Source of the DNA: Spongiactinospora sp. TRM90649
GTDB lineage: Bacteria; Actinomycetota; Actinomycetes; Streptosporangiales; Streptosporangiaceae
Reading direction: 5' to 3'
DNA length: 64,000 nt
NCBI RefSeq assembly: GCF_029382225.1
Contig: NZ_JARLTC010000046.1
Coordinates: 22,354 to 86,353, forward strand
Both the position numbers and the translations under genes were made by a program. A model generated the notes under the pieces. That model worked only from the letters and a program-made list of their open reading frames with translations, made no database searches and had not been told where the DNA came from. This document shows, piece after piece, positions 48,436 to 57,845 of the stretch (within the stretch, counting starts at the first letter, position 1; each line of letters opens with the position of its first letter).

Positions 48436-51400
48436 GTGCCGGACAGGACGGTAACCGTACGGGGCCGGTTCGACGTTTCCGGCATCATCGCCGGGGCCCG
48501 TGCCGGTGCGGTCGCCTTCAAGGGCCTGGCCAAGGAGGTCAAGGACGCCTCCGGCGAGCAGCGCGCCGCGTTCGACGCACTCGGCTCCGGGGCTGCGGTC
48601 GCGGGCGGGGCGATGGTCGCCGGGTTCGGCCTGGCGGTCAAGGCGGCGATGGACTTCGACAAGGAGATGTCGAAGGTCCAAGCGGTCAGCGGGGCGACCG
48701 GGAAGGAGCTCGCGGCGCTCCGGCAGAACGCGATCGAGGCTGGGCAGGCCACGGCGTTCTCCGCGACGGAGGCGGCGAAAGCGCAGTCCGAACTGGCCAA
48801 GGCCGGCATCTCCACGGCGGACATCCTGGGCGGCGCGCTCAAGGGCAGCCTGGACCTGGCGGCGGCGGGCGGTCTCGACCTCGCCGAAGCCGCGACGGTC
48901 AGCGCGCAGGCGATGAACATCTTCTCCCTGCAGGGCAAGGATGTCGGCCGGATCGCCGACACCCTCGCCGCCGGTGCCAACAAGTCCGCCGCCGACGTGG
49001 CAGACCTGGCGTGGGCGATGCGGATGGGCGGCCAGGTCGCCGCTCAGACGGGCCTGACTCTGGAGGACACCGTCGGCGTGCTGTCGGCGTTCGCCGATAA
49101 CGCGCTCATCGGCTCCGACGCGGGCACCAGTTTGAAGACGATGTTGCAGAGGTTGGCCAACCCGACCAACGACATGTCGGATCTCATGCGCGACCTGGGC
49201 ATCCAGACCTACGACGCCAACGGCACCTTCGTCGGCATGGCCTCCTTCGCTGGGCAGCTGCAGAAGGCGCTCGGCGGGCTCACCCAGGAACAGCGCGACC
49301 ACGCCATGGCCGTGATCTTCGGAGCCGACGCGGTGCGCGGCGCGAACGTCCTGTACAAGATCGGCAAAACGGGGGTGGAGGAGTACACCCGGGCCGTCAC
49401 CGACCAGGGCGCGGCCGGGCGCATGGCTGGGACGATGATGGACAACCTCGCCGGTGACCTGGAGAAACTCAAGGGCTCACTGGAGACGGCGCTGATCCAG
49501 GGCGGGTCGGGGGCGACCGGCGCGCTGCGGACCCTCGTCCAGGTCGCGACCGGCGCGGTGGACACCTTCTCCGCGCTGCCCGGGCCGGTCCAGGGCGCGA
49601 TCACCGTGGTCGGCGGCCTCGCCGGGGCGGTGACGCTGCTCGGCGGGGCGATGATGGTCGCCGTTCCCAAGATGCAGGAGTACCGCGAGGCGCTCGCGTC
49701 GGCCGGGCCGCGCACCCAGGCCGTTGGGCGGGGCCTGTCCGCCGTCGGCTCCATCCTCACCGGGCCGTGGGGGCTCGCCATCGGCGCTGGGGTCGTCGCG
49801 CTCGGCGTGTTCGCCGCCAAGCACCGCGAGGCCCAAGAGCGGATCGCGGAGCTGAAGGACACCCTCGACAAGCAGACCGGGGCGATCAGCGCGGACACCC
49901 GCGCCAAGGTCATCAACCGGCTCGAAACCGAGGGCGTGCTGAAGGCGGCGCAGAAGCTCGGCCTGAACATGGGCGACGTCGTCAACAGCATACTGGGCGT
50001 GCCGGGCGCGCTGGAGCGGGTCAACAGCGGGATGGCCGCCGCGAGGGACCGCGCGGACGCGCTGGATGAGAAGCTCGGCGGGGGCATCCAGACCGCGCAG
50101 GGCTACAGCCACGCCATCCTGAAGGTCCGCAGCGCGGTCGAGGGCCAGAACTCCGAGATCAACCAGGCGACCGAGGCGTGGAAACGCGAGCAGGTCGCGA
50201 CCGACCAGGCGGCGGGGGCCGCCAAGAACGCGCTCGGCCCCACCAGCACCCTGGGCCGCGCCACCGGCCAGATGGCCGACGAAGCGGGCGCCGCTGCGGA
50301 CCAGACGGACGAGCTACGCGCCTCCCTGGAAGCGACGTTCAACCCGTCCATCGCCGCATTCCGGGCCACGACCCGGCTCAAGGGCGGGTACCGCGACCTG
50401 CTGGAGTCCATGGCCGCCGCCAAGGGCCGGATGGACGGCAACACCGCCGCCTCTGGACGGCTGCGCGACGCGTTCGCCGGCCAGCTCGAAACCGTCGCTG
50501 ATCTCTACACCTCGACCTACCGGCAAACGCAGTCCACCGACAAGGCGAGCAAGGCGGTGCGCGAGCAGCTGCCCGTGCTCACCGCCCTGGCCGGGCGGAA
50601 CAAGGAGGCCAGGACCCAGGTCGACAAGCTGGCCGCGGCCACGGGCAACGCCACCGGGGCGACGAAGACGAACCGCGAGGCGTTCATTAAAGCGGCGACC
50701 GCGATGAGCATCAGTCGCGACAAGGCCAAGGAGTTGTGGGCCGAACTCAAGAAGATCAAGAGCAAGGACGTCGACATCGCCGTGTCCGCCCGCGGCTCCT
50801 GGTCGATCAAGAACCCTGGCACCGTCCGCGAGTTCCACTTCGCGTCGGGTGGCGCGATCCCCGCGACGGCGGCGCTCGGCCCCGGCGGCCCCACCTCCGA
50901 CGACGTGCCGATCTGGGCCAGCGTCGGCGAGCACATGTGGACCGCCCGCGAGGTCGAGGCGGTCGGCGGCCACGAGGCGATGCTGCGGATGCGCCGCTCG
51001 GCCCTGCGCGGCGAGATGCGCGGCTACGCCACCGGCGGCGCCATCGACTTCACCAACCCGGCGGCCCGCGCCGCAGCGGTGGTACGCCCGGTCGAGAAGG
51101 GCACCGCCGACCTCGTCGCGAAGATCGCCAACGTGTACGCGGAGGCGTGGAAGAAGGCCGCCGGATCGGGCGGCCCGGTGGTCGCCGCGGCGCGTTCGCA
51201 GATCGGGCTGCCGTACTCGTGGGGCGGCGGCGGCCGGGGCGGCCCGTCGTACGGCATCGGTCGCGGCGCGGGCACGTACGGCTTCGACTGCTCGGGTCTG
51301 ACGGAGTTCTCGTGGTGGCAGGGCCGCCGGGTCGGGATCGGCGGTGTCACCTACACCCAGCATCCGGCGTCGGTGCCGATCGGCGGGCCGCGCCCGGGGG

Positions 51401-52686
51401 CGCTCGGCTTCAACGCCTCCCTCGGCCACGTCGTCCTCGCCTCCAACAAGCCGGGATATGTGATCGAGGCCCCGTACACGGGCTCCCACGTCCGTGAGGT
51501 CCGCAAGTCGATGCCGGACTGGCGGTGGCCCCGCGCGGCGATGGCCGAAGGCGGCCCCGTCCTGCCACGGGAGGAGCTGCTGGCCGAGCGGTCGGTCACC
51601 TCGCGCGCGTCCCGCGCCGAGCTGGCCATGGCACGGCTGCTGGGTATGGCCGGGGACCCGGGCCGGATGCGCGGCTACGCCGGCGGCGGGTGGGTGACGG
51701 GCCCGGCCGGGCAGGACGCGGTGCCCCTGATGGCGACGGCGGGTGAGTTCGTCGTCAACGCCCAGGCGGCGGCGGCGAACGCCGCGCTGGTCGAGGCCAT
51801 CAACGGCGGCTCGTCGGGCAGCGCCGCGTCCCGGTCAGCCAGCGGGTTCGGGGCGATGTCGATGGCGTTCCGCCCCGGCGCGATGTCGCGTGCCCCGCTG
51901 GCCGAGGTGACCGAGCCGCTGAAGGAAGTCGCCAAGAGCTTGCGGGACATCGTCACCTTGCGGGAGGGCATGGAGAAGCTGACCGGCACGATGTTCGGGC
52001 AGACCCGGGCGCTGATGGCGTACGAGTCGGCTTGGGACGCCGCCAACGCCGCGCTGAAGGCCAACGGCAAGACTCTGAACATCAATAAGGAGAAGGGCAG
52101 AGAGAACAGGTCGGCCCTGCTCAGCTTGGCGGAGGCAGCGCACGACGTGGTCGCCGCGATGGCGGAGAAGGGCGCCTCCATCACCTCGGTGACGAAGAAG
52201 ATGACGGAGCAGCGGCGCGAGTTCATCAAGATGGCCAAGCAGTTCGGCCTCACCTCGAAAGAGGCGGCAGCTATGGCCGATCGGCTGGGCCTCATCCCCA
52301 GCAAGACGAAGAAGCTCCTGACCGCCGAGCGCAAAGACACCGCGTACAACAAGAAGGCTGAAGCGTTCAACAAGAAGATCGAGGCCAAGGCGTCCGGCGG
52401 CCGGGCAGGCGGTTGGACCCTCGTCGGCGAAGAGGGCCCCGAGCTACTCAATCTGCCGAGCAACTCGTACGTGCTGCCCGCTGGCACGACGCGGGCGCTG
52501 CTGTCCGGCCGCCGACTGCCCGCCCTCCCCACGGGCGGCGGCGGAGGTGCGGCGGGCGGGCCGATCCACATCACCCTGCGGCTCGGCGACCGCACCCTCG
52601 GAGAGGTCGTCGTGGACCCGCTGCGCCGCGCGGTGCACGCGCGCGGCGGCGACGTCCAGGCCGTCCTCGGCAACGGCAGGAGGTAG
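48436..52686 (+). CDS. Tape measure protein with internal NlpC/P60 peptidase domain
   Basis: 1416 residues. The N-terminal phage tail tape measure domain has VKAAMDFDKEMSKVQAVSGA and NAIEAGQATAFSATEAAKAQ, then TM-like hydrophobic segments around 380-470 (VQGAITVVGGLAGAVTLLGG), a long helical rod, and an NlpC/P60-type domain at about 915-1030. In it, ARSQIGLPYSWGGGG is followed by YGFDCSGLTEFSWW (Cys 952) and SLGHVVLASN (His 998). The peptidase may cut host peptidoglycan during DNA entry. Repeated short blocks (GPGGPTSDDVPIWASVGEHM; PAGQDAVPLMATAGEFVVNA) are typical. Length sets the tail length, roughly 1400 residues x 0.15 nm. GTG 48436. Confidence 0.93.
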   Translation: MPDRTVTVRGRFDVSGIIAGARAGAVAFKGLAKEVKDASGEQRAAFDALGSGAAVAGGAMVAGFGLAVKAAMDFDKEMSKVQAVSGATGKELAALRQNAIEAGQATAFSATEAAKAQSELAKAGISTADILGGALKGSLDLAAAGGLDLAEAATVSAQAMNIFSLQGKDVGRIADTLAAGANKSAADVADLAWAMRMGGQVAAQTGLTLEDTVGVLSAFADNALIGSDAGTSLKTMLQRLANPTNDMSDLMRDLGIQTYDANGTFVGMASFAGQLQKALGGLTQEQRDHAMAVIFGADAVRGANVLYKIGKTGVEEYTRAVTDQGAAGRMAGTMMDNLAGDLEKLKGSLETALIQGGSGATGALRTLVQVATGAVDTFSALPGPVQGAITVVGGLAGAVTLLGGAMMVAVPKMQEYREALASAGPRTQAVGRGLSAVGSILTGPWGLAIGAGVVALGVFAAKHREAQERIAELKDTLDKQTGAISADTRAKVINRLETEGVLKAAQKLGLNMGDVVNSILGVPGALERVNSGMAAARDRADALDEKLGGGIQTAQGYSHAILKVRSAVEGQNSEINQATEAWKREQVATDQAAGAAKNALGPTSTLGRATGQMADEAGAAADQTDELRASLEATFNPSIAAFRATTRLKGGYRDLLESMAAAKGRMDGNTAASGRLRDAFAGQLETVADLYTSTYRQTQSTDKASKAVREQLPVLTALAGRNKEARTQVDKLAAATGNATGATKTNREAFIKAATAMSISRDKAKELWAELKKIKSKDVDIAVSARGSWSIKNPGTVREFHFASGGAIPATAALGPGGPTSDDVPIWASVGEHMWTAREVEAVGGHEAMLRMRRSALRGEMRGYATGGAIDFTNPAARAAAVVRPVEKGTADLVAKIANVYAEAWKKAAGSGGPVVAAARSQIGLPYSWGGGGRGGPSYGIGRGAGTYGFDCSGLTEFSWWQGRRVGIGGVTYTQHPASVPIGGPRPGALGFNASLGHVVLASNKPGYVIEAPYTGSHVREVRKSMPDWRWPRAAMAEGGPVLPREELLAERSVTSRASRAELAMARLLGMAGDPGRMRGYAGGGWVTGPAGQDAVPLMATAGEFVVNAQAAAANAALVEAINGGSSGSAASRSASGFGAMSMAFRPGAMSRAPLAEVTEPLKEVAKSLRDIVTLREGMEKLTGTMFGQTRALMAYESAWDAANAALKANGKTLNINKEKGRENRSALLSLAEAAHDVVAAMAEKGASITSVTKKMTEQRREFIKMAKQFGLTSKEAAAMADRLGLIPSKTKKLLTAERKDTAYNKKAEAFNKKIEAKASGGRAGGWTLVGEEGPELLNLPSNSYVLPAGTTRALLSGRRLPALPTGGGGGAAGGPIHITLRLGDRTLGEVVVDPLRRAVHARGGDVQAVLGNGRR

Positions 52687-52689
52687 GCG

Positions 52690-52998
52690 ATGGCGTGGAT
52701 CCCCTGCACCACAGGGACGGCGGCGCTGTACAAGGGGTTGGACGGCGCCATGGTGGCGGTCGTGGTCGAGGCGTGGGACGACGCTGGTGTGCCGTACGTC
52801 GCCGGAGACGCCGGGCTGGAGGACGCCCGGTCGCGGCCGGGGTTCGTCCGGCTGGCGCGGGCCGTGGCGATCGTGCCGCCCCCGGCGCTGCCTCCGGTCG
52901 TCGTCCACCCGCCACGGCCGAGTCGTCCAGTCCGGCCAGGTCCGGACGGTCCCGGACGCCCTGATCCGGGCGAGCCGCCGCCGCGGGGTGAGAGGTGA
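52690..52998 (+). CDS. Small protein with Pro/Arg-rich tail after the tape measure
   Basis: 102 residues: GLDGAMVAVVVEAWDDAGVP, YVAGDAGLEDARSRPGFVRL, then PPPALPPVVVHPPRPSRP. An ordered first half and disordered proline-rich end. It overlaps the next gene by GTGA. No family recognised. Confidence 0.55.
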   Translation: MAWIPCTTGTAALYKGLDGAMVAVVVEAWDDAGVPYVAGDAGLEDARSRPGFVRLARAVAIVPPPALPPVVVHPPRPSRPVRPGPDGPGRPDPGEPPPRGER

Positions 52999-55724
52999 CC
53001 TTCCCGAGCAGCGTGCTGCCCGTCGTGGTCGAGCTGCAGCTCGGCACCACGTGGACGGACATCACGCCCGACGTGTACCGCCGTGTCCTCATCGAGGTCA
53101 CGCGCGGCCAGTCCAGCGAGGGAAGCCAGGTCGACCCGTCCACCGCCCGGGTGACCATCGACAACACGTCGGGGAACTACTCGCCGCGTTACCCCTCCTC
53201 CCCGGCGTACGCCCTCCTCGGACGCAACACGCCGATCCGGATCGCGATCGAGCAGGGTGCCACCTACCTGGAGCTGCCGGGCGCCGCCGGGGACCGGGCC
53301 ACCACCCCCGACAACGCCGCCGTGTCGATCACCGGCGACATCGACATCCGCATCGACGCCACCTTCGGATCGTGGCGGGCGGCGACCGACCTGGCCGGAA
53401 AATACCTGACCACCGGGGATCAGCGGTCCTGGGTGCTGTCCATCGACGACGCCGGGTACGTAGAACTGGCCTGGTCGACCACCGGCGCGCTGGCGGGCAT
53501 CTTGTCGCGCACGTCCACGTGGCCGGTGCCCGCCCCCGGCTCGGGCCGCCAAGCGGTCCGGGCGACGCTGGACGTCAACAACGGGTCAGGCGGGCACACC
53601 GTGGCGTTCTACACCGGGCCCAGCGTGGCGGGGCCGTGGACGCAACTCGGCATCAGCGTCGTCACCGCCGGAACCACGAGCATCTTCGACAGCTCGGCGG
53701 CGGTCGAGGTCGGTGATCTCGTCGGCCGCGACACCGCTGGCATCGCGGGCCGGGTGCATGCCTTCGAGCTGCGAGCGGGAATCGGCGGGAGCGCAGTGGC
53801 GAACCCCGACTTCACGTTGCCGTCGCCAGGGGTGAGCAGCTTCGCCGACGCGGCCGGGCGGACGTGGAGCGTCGCCGGGGGCGCGCGGTTGTCCAACAGG
53901 CGCTATCGCTTCGCCGGGGAAGTGAGCAGCTGGCCGGTCCGCTCCGACAAGGCTGGGCTGGACGTGTACCTGCCGCTGGAGGCCGGCGGGATCCTGCGCC
54001 GCCTCAGCCAGGGCGCAAGCGCGCTCGGGTCGGCGATGTACCGCGGCCGCCTCTACGACGCCGCCTCGCTGGTCGCCTACTGGCCGTTCGAGGATGCCGA
54101 GGGGGCGACCTCGATCGCCCCGGCGCTGGACCACGGCCCGATGCAGATCATCGGCACGCCCACCCTCGCTTCCTTCGAAGGCTTCGTGGCCAGCGCGCCC
54201 CTGCCTGTGCTGGCCGGTGCGGAGATGCGCGGCCAAGCCCCGGCCTATACGGACAGCGGGCAGACGCAGGTCCGCTGGCTGATGGCCGTCCCCGCCGCCG
54301 GAGCCGAGGCCGGTCAGACGATGATGATGTGGTACACCACCGGGTCGGTGCGGCGGTGGGAGGTGCACTACGACACCGGCGGCACCCTCGGACTACGCGC
54401 GTTCGACGGCGACGGGAACACGCTGTTCGACTCCGGCGACGTGGCATTCGGCGTCAACGGCCGGCTGGTGATGTGCAGCGTCGAGCTGACCCAGTCCGGC
54501 TCGAACATCAACTGGAACCTGCTCACACTGGAACCCGCCGCGACCTCCGGCTTATCGTTCTCAGGCACGCTGAACAACAACACCGTGGGCCGAGTCGGCA
54601 CGGTCGTCGTGTCCCCCGGCGGAGGCGTGGCCACCACGACCATCGGCCACGTGTCCGTGCAGGCGGTAGTGACGACCCTGTTCGATCTCGGGCCGCAGCT
54701 CTCCGGTTGGCTGGGCGAAACCTCCGGGCGCAGGATCGCGCGGCTATGCCGCGAGGAAGGGATCGCCTTCCAGGCGCGCGGCGACCTCGACGACACGACG
54801 CGGCTCGGCGTGCAAGGCCGCTCAGACCTGCTGACGCTGATCCGGGAGGCGGCCGAGGCCGACGCGGGCCGGCTGTTCGAGCCGCGCGACACCGTCGGGC
54901 TGGGGTATCGCACCCGCGCCTCGATGTACAACCAGGTGGCAGCGCTGGCCGTGCCGTACGCCGCCCTCGGAGAGCCGCTCGATCCCCTCGACGACGACCG
55001 GCTCACCAAGAACGACATCACCGCCTCACGCGATGGCGGGTCGAGCGCGCGGGCCGCGCTGGAGGACGGGCCGCTGTCCGTGCAGCCCCCGCCGGACGGC
55101 GTCGGCCGCTACGAGGAGACGGTCAGCCTCAGCGTCCGCCACGACCTGGACCTGTTCGACCAGGCTGCGTGGCGGCTCGCGCTCGGCACCGTGGACGAGG
55201 CCCGGTATCCGCAGATCGGCATCAACTACACCGTCAACGCCTTCGCGTTCAACGCCGCGCTGACCACTGCCGCGCTGGATCTGGAGGCCGGTGACCGGCT
55301 CGCCGTCGACGACCTGCCGGCGTGGCTGCCGCCGGAGACCATCTCCCAGATCGTCCTCGGGGTCGCCGAGAGCTTCGGCGGGAAGCACCACACCGCGTCG
55401 ATCAACTGCAGCCCAGCACGGCCCTACCAGGTCGGGGTGTACGGCACCAGCCGGTACGGCCCCTCCTCCACGGTCACCAACGAGGTTCTGGACGCCACGG
55501 AGACCGGCGTCGACATCACCACCCCGACCGGGCCGCTGTGGGACACCTCCGCCAGCGGGTTCGACATCGTCATCGGCGGCGAGCGGATGACGGTGACGGC
55601 CGTCGGCGCCCCGTCCGGGGTCAACCAGACGCTGACCGTCACCCGCTCCGTCAACGGCGTGGTGAAGGCGCACGCCACGGGCGCGCAGGTGTCCCTTGCC
55701 GAACCCGCCGTCTACGCCCTGTGA
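52995..55724 (+). CDS. Large minor tail protein with LamG-like region
   Basis: 909 residues. VTFPSSVLPVVVELQLGTTW, TDITPDVYRRVLIEVTRGQS, DNTSGNYSPRYPSSPAYALL is the N-terminal signature of actinophage minor tail proteins at the distal tail. A strand-rich region around 100-260 and VAYWPFEDAEGATSIAPALD, HGPMQIIGTPTLASFEG with VHYDTGGTLGLRAFDGDGNT at about 350-500 look like LamG/concanavalin carbohydrate-binding folds. The C-terminal third (LYLIRxx-type TGISWSGY absent) runs into LYTGVxx-free strands ending TRSVNGVVKAHATGAQVSLA. Likely host-surface recognition or baseplate hub. Confidence 0.8.
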   Translation: MTFPSSVLPVVVELQLGTTWTDITPDVYRRVLIEVTRGQSSEGSQVDPSTARVTIDNTSGNYSPRYPSSPAYALLGRNTPIRIAIEQGATYLELPGAAGDRATTPDNAAVSITGDIDIRIDATFGSWRAATDLAGKYLTTGDQRSWVLSIDDAGYVELAWSTTGALAGILSRTSTWPVPAPGSGRQAVRATLDVNNGSGGHTVAFYTGPSVAGPWTQLGISVVTAGTTSIFDSSAAVEVGDLVGRDTAGIAGRVHAFELRAGIGGSAVANPDFTLPSPGVSSFADAAGRTWSVAGGARLSNRRYRFAGEVSSWPVRSDKAGLDVYLPLEAGGILRRLSQGASALGSAMYRGRLYDAASLVAYWPFEDAEGATSIAPALDHGPMQIIGTPTLASFEGFVASAPLPVLAGAEMRGQAPAYTDSGQTQVRWLMAVPAAGAEAGQTMMMWYTTGSVRRWEVHYDTGGTLGLRAFDGDGNTLFDSGDVAFGVNGRLVMCSVELTQSGSNINWNLLTLEPAATSGLSFSGTLNNNTVGRVGTVVVSPGGGVATTTIGHVSVQAVVTTLFDLGPQLSGWLGETSGRRIARLCREEGIAFQARGDLDDTTRLGVQGRSDLLTLIREAAEADAGRLFEPRDTVGLGYRTRASMYNQVAALAVPYAALGEPLDPLDDDRLTKNDITASRDGGSSARAALEDGPLSVQPPPDGVGRYEETVSLSVRHDLDLFDQAAWRLALGTVDEARYPQIGINYTVNAFAFNAALTTAALDLEAGDRLAVDDLPAWLPPETISQIVLGVAESFGGKHHTASINCSPARPYQVGVYGTSRYGPSSTVTNEVLDATETGVDITTPTGPLWDTSASGFDIVIGGERMTVTAVGAPSGVNQTLTVTRSVNGVVKAHATGAQVSLAEPAVYAL

Positions 55725-55736
55725 GAGGAGCCGCGA

Positions 55737-56657
55737 ATGCCTGACACCCTGGTCGGGGCGATCATCGACGCCGACGACTTCCCCGCCGCAGCGGGGGCGT
55801 CCGACACGACGGCGATCAACAACATCACCGACACGTCGTTCGTCGCCGGGTCTCCGCAGGTCAGCGTGACGTTCCGCGCGCCCACGAGCGGGGCGATCCT
55901 CCTCAGCGTCGGGCTGTCGGCGAGGGACAACGGCGGCACGAACGCCATCCACTTGGCGCCGGAGCTCAGGGAGAACGACGTCAGCGGTGCAGTCAACCTG
56001 GCGGCCAACGTGGTGACGAGAGGCATCGGGCTGCCCGGGGAGGCCAGCAACTTCGCGTACCGCTCGCGGACCACGATCCGTACCGGCCTCACCCCCGGCC
56101 AGGTGTACTTCGCCCGATGCATGCACAAGGTCAGCTCAGGGACGACGGCGGACTTGCAGCTGCGGCAGATCACCGTCTGCCCTGCCCCGTTGGGCAGTTC
56201 CTTCGCGGGGCGGCCGGTCCAGGCGCTGGACTACCCCCCGGTCGCGTGGGCGCAGGACACCACGGCCATCGACAACCCCAGCAACACCTCCTACTCCGCT
56301 GGATCTCCGCAGGTGAGCGTGACGTTCGTGGCGCCGACCAGCGGCCGGGTGCTGCTCGTCGTTGGCGGCGGGCTCGGCAACAGCGCGGGCGCGGACAGGG
56401 TGTTCCTTAGCCCGGAGGTCCGGCTCACCAACTCGTCCGGCGCCCTGGTGCTCAACGCGTCGGTCACGAGCCACGGGATCGCCTCCGACAAGGCGGCCTC
56501 GCGGTTCTGCTACGGCTCCCGGGAATCCGTCCTGGAGGGCCTCATCCCTGGCCAGGTCTACTTCGCCCGCGTCATGCACACGGTGGTCACCAGCGAGACC
56601 GGGGCCACGTCGGGCGACATCGCCGCCCGCGACATCGGCGTGGTGCCGCTGCCATGA
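55737..56657 (+). CDS. Tail tip protein with two copies of a receptor-binding-like module
   Basis: 306 residues made of two homologous halves, about 4-150 and 160-306. Matching blocks: AGSPQVSVTFRAPTSGAILL and AGSPQVSVTFVAPTSGRVLL; GLTPGQVYFARCMHKV and GLIPGQVYFARVMHTV; DTTAINNITDTSF and DTTAIDNPSNTSY. Each half looks like a jelly-roll (C1q/TNF-like) with a conserved PGQVYFAR helix-strand turn, as in actinophage tail fibres. A third copy is a separate gene downstream. Confidence 0.75.
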   Translation: MPDTLVGAIIDADDFPAAAGASDTTAINNITDTSFVAGSPQVSVTFRAPTSGAILLSVGLSARDNGGTNAIHLAPELRENDVSGAVNLAANVVTRGIGLPGEASNFAYRSRTTIRTGLTPGQVYFARCMHKVSSGTTADLQLRQITVCPAPLGSSFAGRPVQALDYPPVAWAQDTTAIDNPSNTSYSAGSPQVSVTFVAPTSGRVLLVVGGGLGNSAGADRVFLSPEVRLTNSSGALVLNASVTSHGIASDKAASRFCYGSRESVLEGLIPGQVYFARVMHTVVTSETGATSGDIAARDIGVVPLP

Positions 56658-57115
56658 CCATCCTCGACGGAGACGTCGTCCGGAGCCTGCCGCAGACGGC
56701 GTTCTACCAGGACGACACCCTGATCGCGCAGATCACCTCCGACGCCTACATCACCGGCGCGCCGGAGGTCGGCGTGTTCTTCATCGCCCCACCCAGTGGG
56801 ATGGTGCGGCTGACGATCGGCGGCGGGGTGCGTGACAACACCGGTGCGGCACCCGACCGTATCTTCCTGAGTCCGCAGCTGTTCCTCGGTGACTCGGCCG
56901 GGGAGGAGGTCCTCGCCCCGTCGGTGACGATCCGCGGCTACGGCAGCGTCGCGGAGAATGTCGAGTTTCAGTACGGCTGCCGCGTCTCGCTCATCTCCAG
57001 CCTCACGCCGGGCGCCCTGTACTACATCCGCGTCATGTACCTGGCCACCCCCGCCACAGGCTCCGACCAGGCCGACATCGCCGCGCGGGACCTCATCGTC
57101 ATCCCCATGCCCTGA
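56654..57115 (+). CDS. Tail tip protein, third copy of the same module
   Basis: 153 residues: DAYITGAPEVGVFFIAPPSG, MVRLTIGGGVRDNTGAAPDR, SSLTPGALYYIRVMYLATPA. It aligns with each half of 55737-56657 over its whole length, more diverged than those two are from each other. ATG 56654 overlaps the previous stop (ATGA). Probably forms the same kind of trimer or assembles with it. Confidence 0.72.
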   Translation: MTILDGDVVRSLPQTAFYQDDTLIAQITSDAYITGAPEVGVFFIAPPSGMVRLTIGGGVRDNTGAAPDRIFLSPQLFLGDSAGEEVLAPSVTIRGYGSVAENVEFQYGCRVSLISSLTPGALYYIRVMYLATPATGSDQADIAARDLIVIPMP

Positions 57116-57118
57116 CGT

Positions 57119-57592
57119 TCAGGCGGCTTCGTCGCGCTGAACGGGATGGCCGAAGACATCGTCGAACTGGTGGGCCAGCCTGCCGTTGACGAGGTAGTAG
57201 GAGCCGCCCAGGCCGCGCGTGCCAGCGGTGCCGTACGCGAGGACCTCGTGCGGAGTGAGGACACCGAGGTTGCCTAAGACGTAGAAGATCGGGACGCCGA
57301 ACGCGGCGATGAACTGGATACCGAAGCTCACGCACTTCTGGGAGATGGCGTAGCGGCCAGTGTCCGCGCTGGAGATGCGGTCCTTGGCGTCGATGGCCAC
57401 GAGGTCCCCGTCACGGACGGCGACGAGGTCGGGGAAGTGCGCCCACCGCGTTCGGGAGATCGCCCTCCTGATCGGCTCGGAAAGAATGGCCTGACCCCAC
57501 GCGTCCACGGTCCATCCTCGAATCCGGAATTCGTCGCTAACGCGACGCTCGTGGGCTTCCCCGGCCTGCCTGCGGTTCTCGAAACTGGTCAT
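57119..57592 (-). CDS. PD-(D/E)XK nuclease-like protein on the opposite strand
   Basis: 157 residues. AHERRVSDEFRIRGWTVDAW (E13/E21) then FPDLVAVRDGDLVAIDAKDR gives P54-D55 and D68-x-K70, the PD-(D/E)XK catalytic core, followed by a helix and a second region (ISQKCVSFGIQFIAAFGVPI) of the Holliday-junction resolvase/restriction fold. It faces the tail genes and stops only four bases from them, so it is an inserted accessory gene. Target unknown. ATG 57592 start; upstream region AT-rich enough to hold its own promoter. Confidence 0.75.
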   Translation of the reverse strand: MTSFENRRQAGEAHERRVSDEFRIRGWTVDAWGQAILSEPIRRAISRTRWAHFPDLVAVRDGDLVAIDAKDRISSADTGRYAISQKCVSFGIQFIAAFGVPIFYVLGNLGVLTPHEVLAYGTAGTRGLGGSYYLVNGRLAHQFDDVFGHPVQRDEAA

Positions 57593-57803
57593 GTGAGAAC
57601 TATGACATCCCAGCTCAAGGCCACTTTCTGATCACTCTGCGGCAATCGCGGCACCCAATGGACGCGTGCGGACTTCTACGGACTTTCGCAGACTTTCGCG
57701 GACTCAACCGTCACGAACAAACGCCAGCCAACGACGACAAAAGCCTAGCGATTGTTATCTGAACGTAACCGCCGCAGCCAAATCTGATGAAGGGTCACCA
57801 CTC
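57593..57803. other. Intergenic region between the nuclease and lysis genes
   Basis: About 210 bases, less GC-rich than the genes. It contains four 10-base units in tandem (see 57670) and ATTGTTATCTGAACGTAACC (57751-57770), a plausible area for divergent promoters of the minus-strand nuclease and the lysis genes. No tRNA or gene found. Confidence 0.5.
57670..57709. repeat. 10-bp tandem repeat in the lysis-gene upstream region
   Basis: GGACTTCTAC, GGACTTTCGC, AGACTTTCGC and GGACTCAACC in direct succession (57670-57709), sharing RGACTTYCGC-like cores. The one-turn period and position before the lysis genes suggest a regulator binding site. Confidence 0.55.
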
Positions 57804-57845
57804 ATGCCCGCCAACGAGTGCCGCGCCAAGGCCGCCAGCGCGTGA
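57804..57845 (+). CDS. 13-residue leader peptide coupled to the holin-like gene
   Basis: ATG 57804 gives MPANECRAKAASA and stops at TGA 57843-57845, which overlaps GTG 57842 (GTGA). AAGGG is 10 bases upstream of the ATG. Too short to be a protein of note; the overlap suggests it couples or times translation of the next gene. Confidence 0.35.
   Translation: MPANECRAKAASA

Noticed and set aside
57688..57696. GCAGACTTT resembles the anticodon-stem region of tRNA-Lys
   Set aside because: Nine bases only, part of a local 10-bp repeat, and no further tRNA similarity.
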